Source of the DNA: Fomes fomentarius
Taxonomy: Eukaryota > Basidiomycota > Agaricomycetes > Polyporales > Polyporaceae
Assembly (NCBI GenBank): GCA_022606135.1
Contig: JABYQN010000002.1
Location: forward strand, 496,001-560,000
DNA length: 64,000 nucleotides
Direction: 5' to 3'
Part shown: positions 58,217 to 64,000 of the stretch, in pieces
Layout of the letters: each line of letters opens with the position of its first letter
How positions within the stretch are numbered: the stretch's first letter is position 1
Program-made: the position numbers and the translations under genes
The notes under the pieces: model-generated
What the model saw: only the letters and a program-made list of their open reading frames with translations
Databases searched by the model: none
Told to the model about the DNA's origin: nothing

Positions 58217-59596
58217 ATGCCCTCGAAGAAATTGTCCCCCTCTAAATTGAAGGCTATCTCTTACCCTCGTCAAGGACGCTATGCGGTGATTCGGATGGAC
58301 CCCGTTGCGAGTGTGTTCGGGCTCAAAGACCCCGAAGCCGTCGCAGCGGCGCAAGCGATCCGCCCCCAAACCTACCTGGCTTACATCCACACAGTAAGTC
58401 CTTCTCTCCCTCTCGCATACGCGTCCCGAGCTCTTAAGCTGCCCATCTAGGACGTTACCCTCCCCATCCCAGGCCGCCCATGGTACATCTACTCGATCTC
58501 GCTGGTCGGGACCTCCCTGCGCGCGTCCGACCCCGTACACGGCATCGATTCATCCATGTGCGTCCCCATCTACCCAAACACCAGCCATCCGGAGGAGCGC
58601 GAACCCGTCTACCCGGAGCCGTTTTTCCCGTTCGACAACTGCTACCACTGGCACCGCACACGCCTGACCGTTCGCGTGCGCGCGCGCCCGGAGGGGTGGA
58701 CAGCGAGCGAGGACCATGCCACGGAGCTCTCGTCTGATGAAATGTCGGAGCTCATTGTGTACTTGCAAATGGATGCCCTGCGCGCGCAAGAGGTGGTCAG
58801 AGAGAGAGAGTCGGGTGGAGTGATAGTGCCGATTGTGTACCCGCCGCTGGATGCGCCGGAAAGTGTGGAGGAATATAAGCCTCTACCCCTGACGAGCGTC
58901 GCTGACTTCTCCCGGGAGAATGGGAGTGCTGCTCCCCCGAGCAGCTCGTCGGTGCCGCGGACCTCATCCGACAATCAAAACCCCTCTACGACAGACAGTA
59001 CCGCGCCAACGGAGACCATCTCCCGCTCCTGCTCCAACTCGAGTCCTCCTCCTCCGCAACGTGAACGCGAACGTGATGCCGAGTCTATCGTCTCGGTCGA
59101 CACCATCGGCTCCGCGGTGAATATCACGACCATCCGTCTTCGTGCGAAGGACGCCGCGCTGCTCCCGGTCGTCGACCTATGGTACGAGCTCACGGACCAC
59201 CTTACGCAGGAAGTTATCCCGAGCCCGGTGGCATTCATAGAGGAGCGTGATGCGTTCGTCAGGTGAGTTGTGTACCGCGTCTTTTTTCCTGGGAGTGCGA
59301 CATTAATCCTGGGTTGGTGCAGGATTGTGAAGAGGGCGCGCCGTCGTGCCGCTGCGCGTCCTCCTGCTGAAGAAGCACCTGTTGCTGCAGAGGCGAGTCG
59401 GCGGTCGAGGAGCAAGTCTAGACGTGAGTAAATGCCCATGCATATGCACCCATACTCATCCACATAGACGTTCTGAACTGACGATGGCCGTTCGTCAGGT
59501 TTCCACCCCTTGAAGGCGCTCCGCCAACTACGCGAGCAGGTCGCGAAGACTGTCGACCGGATTGTGCATTTCGCTCCTCTACCGTTGCGGTCCTGA
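58217..59596 (+). CDS. PIYPN family copy E, intact
   Basis: Exons 58217-58393, 58451-59262, 59323-59423 and 59499-59596 join to 1188 nt (395 residues). This is the clearest family member. Landmarks: YPRQGRYAVIRMDPVASVFG, TYLAYIHT at the first intron, DVTLPIPGRPWYIYSISLVG, MCVPIYPNTSHPEEREPVYP, FPFDNCYHWHRTRLTVRVRA, an acidic and Ser-rich low-complexity linker, LLPVVDLWYELTDHLTQEVI, then RIVKRARRRAAARP and a C-terminal FHPLKALRQLREQVAKTV amphipathic helix. Intron positions and phases match copies B and C. There is no signal peptide or membrane helix, and the basic tail could be a nuclear signal. Function unknown. It is GC-rich compared with the other copies. Confidence 0.85.
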
Positions 59597-61382
59597 GCTT
59601 GCCGCCTCACAGAATTTCATGACTTTTCAATAGATGTACGTACGCTCACGAAGACGTCTCACGCAGACGTGCCTCGAGTAGTAAGGCACCGCTGTTGACG
59701 ACAATGACCGATATGACCATGATTCAATCCATCCTGCTTCTTCACGGCATACAGCGGGGACCTGAATGTGCCTGTGTTCCTCTAGCAACGATGCATGGAT
59801 TTGGAAGTTTACAAGAGCACACCATAACTTCTGGCGTCTGGTGTTCCCGATGAACGTTCAGAAGAACACCGAAGGGGCCTGTCAGTGGTGCAATGCTTCC
59901 GTCACTAGGACTTGCAAGCTTGGACGTTGACAGCTGCTTCCTTCGGAGATCCCCTGTGGGTGGCAGGTATGGTGTACTCGGTGTCGGCCGTCCTGAAACA
60001 AGTATGTAGCATTGCAATTGCATGCCATCCAAGTTTGAGATACGGACTCTACGACGAAATAAACGAAGGATAATCATCGCATATACGTGACTGGAAAGCA
60101 CAGGACCGCTGCTATTTGCGACTCGTGAGTTGTACGAGCTCGAGGGCCTACATAGGCGCCAGCGCAGGTTGAACTTGTAACTTATATCGCGACCACGATG
60201 CCGCTAGCAACGAGCTCTCCACTGTCGGTCTAGCGTGCCCCCTCCCCCCCTATGACGAACTACTGGACAACGACTTTTGTTTGCACTCTGCCTAACGGTC
60301 GACGTATTCACGGAGATGAGGAAGGGGGACTCGGCAAGTAGGTGAAGAGGGTTTGCTGTTTGGTTGTTGTCAGCATCGTTGCGGTAGTACAAGGTGTGCG
60401 AATGCTACGACTCGCCTGCTGTTCGACCCGGTATGTCATTGTTCTTCTCTCCGCGTTTGTGCAACCTGCGTCTGTGGCTCTACACCCGCAAGATGTACCC
60501 GCACTTCTTTCATCTCCCTGTCCGTTCCGCAAGGCCCATGCCATGCAACTCCGTACATGCTCTCTCTTAAATCTGACTCTTGAAGAACATCGCGAGCTCG
60601 CTTGCGTTGCGTGTGCTGAATATCAAGTCGGGTTGTGCCAAATTTTAGCACCTTGCACTCGCGAAGCAATCGTCAGTTCCACTCATATCCTCGCCTTGAC
60701 GAAATAAACACCCTCGTAATAGCTCACGCTGCGCGAAGCCCACACAGGGGCGGTGGATAGGTGCCAAAGAACCTCCGCACCATCGGACCGCACTTGCGCC
60801 ATTCCCAGTCTCCGACCCGCCCCGAGTCCACTTCGAACAATGGCTGGTGACACGAGTCTTCCGGGGCACACGGAGGGTGGTCGAGAAGTTCGCGCCCATG
60901 CATCATGCCCCCATGCCTGTGGCCAAATCAATCCTTCCCCCACTGTGGATCGCACGACGTGGTGTGTGCAGATAGCGCGCTGGTGAATACCTGCCCATCG
61001 CATCTTCGCATACGTCATTCTCTCCCTCTCTCCGTGCTGCTACTCAAAGAACGTGAGTGCGAGAGCTGATCTCAGCTCAGTAGCGACCACGGGTTCGGAT
61101 GCTCCTGGATGGGGCGCCCCTTGAAGTATGCTTCTCCAGCCCACCATTGCTGGTTCTGAAACGTATCATTTTTATTGTCATATGCGGATGCGCCATCGGT
61201 CGAAGTATGGAGGTGAAACATCCGGGCGAGGATATCTATGCACTACGCCGAGCCTGGACAACAGCACTAGCGGCTCGGAGAAGTATCTGGTTCGATGGGA
61301 GGAGAGTAAGGCATCCTGATGACGTATGTCATGCCACGAACTGCACGAGCACATGGAGTATATACAAACTTCGGAGGCGTAC
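59597..61382. other. Intergenic with a dispersed repeat
   Basis: No supported gene. Open frames at 60645-61018 and 60342-60707 have no domain signal. Contains one copy of a repeat (60850-60990) that recurs at 63494-63618. Confidence 0.4.
60850..60990. repeat. Dispersed repeat, copy 1 (partner 63494-63618)
   Basis: Shared blocks in the same order: ACACGAGTCTTCC, CACACGGAG, TTYGCGCCCATGCMTCATGC, CCATGCC and GCAGATAGYGCGC. The copies differ by substitutions and indels. Both lie upstream of genes; this may be an old mobile-element remnant or a shared promoter module. Confidence 0.55.
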
Positions 61383-62823
61383 CTACCCGTCAGCCTCTTC
61401 CTGCTCAGGGTCAGGATCCTTGTCGTCATCGGATACACTGGCACTGTGATTCTCTGAAACTTCTGATATGAATGAATCAGTGAGTTAGTCTGCACAGCAA
61501 TCTCACGGATGACAGGAGCGGTGCACGTACCCGGCAGGCTCGCAACCTCATGAGGGCTCTGGTTGTACCAGGAAGAGCGCTCAATGCCTTCCAGCACCGA
61601 AATTGTGGTCCCCTGTGACCCGAATACATATGCGCCCACGTTGTAGACGATCTCGTGCAATAACGGGGGAAAGCAGATCGCCACGGCGAGTGAGCTGAGG
61701 ACATGCGAGTTACGCACGACGTCGCCAAGCGTGCCTTCGGAATGCTTGTCAATCGCGCTCGTATATATCTCCCGATACCGATGCAGGTCCTCTGGCGTGT
61801 CGTAGTTAGGTTCTTGTTTATCCCCCATACATCAGCGGGTCCCAATCGACGTCGAGCCATGCCGGATATGAGAGCGCGCCGAGGCGGCGGGGCTCGGTGC
61901 GAACCCCGTCCCAGTCGATGAACGCGATGACATTGCCTGCGTCATCGAGGCGGATGTTTTGAGAGTCGAGATCAGGATGCGCGAGCGTGTGTGGGGGTTC
62001 ATTGCAGCGTGTGTCGAGGAGACCGCCAAGGAGTAGTCGAAAGAGCGCGTAGGGGGGTGAGGGTCGCTCTTCACCGATCTGCGCATTGAGCAGCTCGAGC
62101 AAGTAGGTGTGGGTGGAGTCGTAGGGTCCGTATACGGCGTCGGAGGGAGCGCAATCGTCCTGCACAGGGTGGCTGAAAGGTACGATCTCGTAGGGCTGGT
62201 CAGGTTGGGACCGGTCAAGCGCACCTACACTGTTGAACTCGAGCTTCGAGAGCTCGATCATATACCCCGCAATCGAGGCGAGTAAACGCTCTTTGCTGCG
62301 CTCACCATTCCACCAGGAGAGCTCATTCCAGACATCGACGAGACGGGTCCCGTGCACGAAGTCCATGATCATGTAGGGATGACGAAGGACGTTCTTGACG
62401 TCGCAGTCGTACGCGTGCACGCGTGGGATCGGGAGCGATGTGTGGTCTACGATGTACTGAAGTGCAACCATGTCAAGCTTCAATTGACGTGCGCGGGACG
62501 CAACGTAGCGGACGCGGACAGCCCATGAGAGGCCATCGAAAAAATTGTGCGCGGTAGACTATGTTGTAGCCACCTTTCTCTGGTGGGTCTGGTACGACAC
62601 ATGTCAGATCCGGGTTGCCATGGAGGGATTGTGGTGGTAGTGTGTCACGGCGGGTAGCGGGAGCGAGTGAAGCTACGGTGCTCGATTCAAGGGTTCGGAT
62701 AAGTACAGCGGCGAGGTCTTCAGAGTCAGAAGTGGTGCAGGAGGAACTGCCCATGCTTGGTGGGTGCATATTGCAGCGGCCTGGACATAGAGATGTGCGC
62801 TTCTCCGTACCTACCAGGCCCAC
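61383..62823 (-). CDS. APH-family phosphotransferase-like protein, two frame breaks
   Basis: Kinase-like fold of the aminoglycoside/choline phosphotransferase family (PF01636), common in fungi with unknown substrates. N-terminal lobe: PDPPEKGGYNIVYRAQFF, LPIPRVHAYDCD and YMIMDFVHGTRLVDVW. Catalytic loop: LAHPDLDSQNIRLDDAGNVI (HxD...N) followed by FIDWDGVRTEPRRLGA with the metal-binding Asp. The last exon gives an acidic end, EVSENHSASVSDDDKDPDPE, to TAG 61383-61385. The frame breaks twice. A run of six A at 62539-62544 (T on the coding strand) should be five to join AQFF to DGLSWAVRVRYV. A run of five C at 61822-61826 should be four to join DPLMYG to DKQEPNYDTPED. Both are one-base homopolymer changes. 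The start may be 62823 or the in-frame ATG at 62754. Confidence 0.8.
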
Positions 62824-63823
62824 TGTAGCGGACCCGGTGGATGCCGACGAGTTAGTAGACTTTCCTCACCTTGTGTACTGATGGTGTACGGTTACTCTAC
62901 CCATAGGCTCGAGACCTCTCCGATATATCTAAGTGTGTGGCCCAAGCGAGTACACGCTTAAACGAGCATGTACGGTACGTAACACATATGTCCAATATCG
63001 TGAGAAACGCAAATGTCCACACGTGACGGTTGTATCCGGACGATGTCAAGTCTCTCTCCCGTCATTCTCATCTGGTTACTGGTGCCTACAATCCTCGTGC
63101 TTGCTATTGTATACCTCTCTTGCCACCACCGTATACGCCATCTAGGAACGGTCTACTCGATGACTCTTTAATCTCGATGAACTATCCGCACTTTCTGTTG
63201 ACACTGGGTCCAAACGACATCGAAACTGAGGAAGGGGTGGGATTCAGCAAGGAGGTGAAAGGTGGCTGCTTGAAGTTGATATGTTCCTCCTCTTTCCGAC
63301 TTGATGCAACAATGCAACTTAGTGTCCCTCGTATCACAATTTTGCACCTGGCACCATGCCCCCATACTCTTGCTCCCGCCTTGAGTCACCGTTTAACCTA
63401 TAAACACGAATCTGAGGTTGGTTGGCGGGTGCTTTCGGCTTCTATCGCGCACTCATGATTATGAACGGCCCCCGGCACTTCTGTGGTCTTAAGACACGAG
63501 TCTTCCAGGCCACACGGAGCTTTCATGTGAGAGCGCGCGCAGCGAAGAGAGTTTGCGCCCATGCCTCATGCCTCCATGCCCCCGATGGCACGATGCAGAT
63601 AGTGCGCGGGTGATGATTCTCTTGCACGGCGACACGGCCTAGTCTGTCGTGTCTGTGTTTCGACTTCCCTGCATCTGTCGCTGGTCTCAGGTGCGACCGC
63701 TCGCGACCCACACACGTACTGATCACCGCGATGTCCCCTCAGATCGCGCGTACAAGTATCCGCGCGCGTGCTTGAGTGGCCCCTTTCGTCCTTTCACTTT
63801 CCGCTTTCCCCTAACGATCTGTC
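62824..63823. other. Divergent intergenic region with a dispersed repeat
   Basis: No supported gene. Holds repeat copy 2 (63494-63618) and the promoters of the APH gene (minus) and the right-edge gene (plus). Confidence 0.4.
63494..63618. repeat. Dispersed repeat, copy 2 (partner 60850-60990)
   Basis: See the partner entry. It lies about 0.2 kb upstream of the right-edge gene. Confidence 0.55.
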
Positions 63824-64000
63824 ATGTCCACCTCCAACTCAACCGGCCTTAGCGCGGCGAGCGCTACGAGGCTTCGGAGACAGATCACCACGCTGGCGCA
63901 CAACCGCGTCTTTCCACTTGTCGTCGAGACTGCGCTTTACGGTGAGTTACGCGCAAAGATCGTGCATGGTCGCTTCTCTGCGACTGACCACGCCGCTGTC
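63824..64000 (+). CDS. First exon of a gene cut by the right edge
   Basis: ATG at 63824 opens MSTSNSTGLSAASATRLRRQ and continues with ITTLAHNRVFPLVVETALYG to 63941, where GTGAGT starts an intron that holds a CTGAC branch-like site. The end of the exon is hydrophobic and resembles the start of the first helix of a multi-pass membrane protein, but too little is present to name a family. Confidence 0.6.
   Translation, partial: MSTSNSTGLSAASATRLRRQITTLAHNRVFPLVVETALYGELRAKIVHGRFSATDHAAV

Overview
The window looks like nuclear DNA of a mushroom-forming basidiomycete (Agaricomycetes, probably a wood- or litter-decaying species). Genes lie on both strands, are split by many introns of about 45-65 bp with GTRNGY...YAG borders, and belong to families typical of that class: a DyP-type peroxidase, DUF6533 membrane proteins, CHY and MYND zinc fingers, fungal aminoglycoside-phosphotransferase-like (APH) proteins and lineage-specific paralog families. 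I saw no rRNA, tRNA or CRISPR array. All calls rest on reading the sequence; nothing was searched.

Layout. 1.2-2.4 kb: SR-rich nuclear protein. 3.2-5.0 kb: damaged copy A of a six-member family named here PIYPN after a shared motif, with a 456-bp foldback element just upstream of its start. 7.5-9.3 kb: the most interesting gene, a secreted precursor in which each repeat of a Kex2-type repeat array is its own phase-0 exon. 10.1-10.8 kb: 3' fragment of a LINE-type retrotransposon. 11.7-23.6 kb: a cluster of a von Willebrand A (VWA) gene, a DyP peroxidase with one nonsense codon, a flavin amine oxidase, a dead VWA copy and an intact VWA gene. 24.3-26.1 kb: 2-oxoglutarate/Fe(II) oxygenase. 26.2-28.0 kb: DUF6533 membrane protein. 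29.0-31.2 kb: single-pass Ser/Thr-rich surface protein. 31.5-32.1 kb: CHY zinc finger. 35.1-40.7 kb: PIYPN copies B, C and D. 42.1-43.0 kb: EFG1. 44.6-45.8 kb: aldo/keto reductase. 46.1-47.5 kb: MYND fragment and MYND gene. 47.6-48.4 kb: PIYPN relic F. 49.4-50.5 kb: unknown gene. 53.8-54.9 kb: extended SDR. 55.1-56.8 kb: second DUF6533 gene. 58.2-59.6 kb: intact PIYPN copy E. 61.4-62.8 kb: APH-family kinase-like gene. 63.8 kb to the end: first exon of a gene that leaves the window.

Genes that may work together. The amine oxidase would release H2O2 and the neighbouring DyP would consume it; the VWA genes interleave with them. EFG1 (ribosome biogenesis) and the SR-rich protein are housekeeping. 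The rest is accessory material with much duplication and decay.

Caution. Several conserved genes (amine oxidase, EFG1, APH, PIYPN-D, perhaps DUF6533-1) are broken only by one base in a homopolymer, which may be sequence error. The DyP nonsense codon, the lost splice donor in PIYPN-A and the VWA2 deletion are not of that kind.
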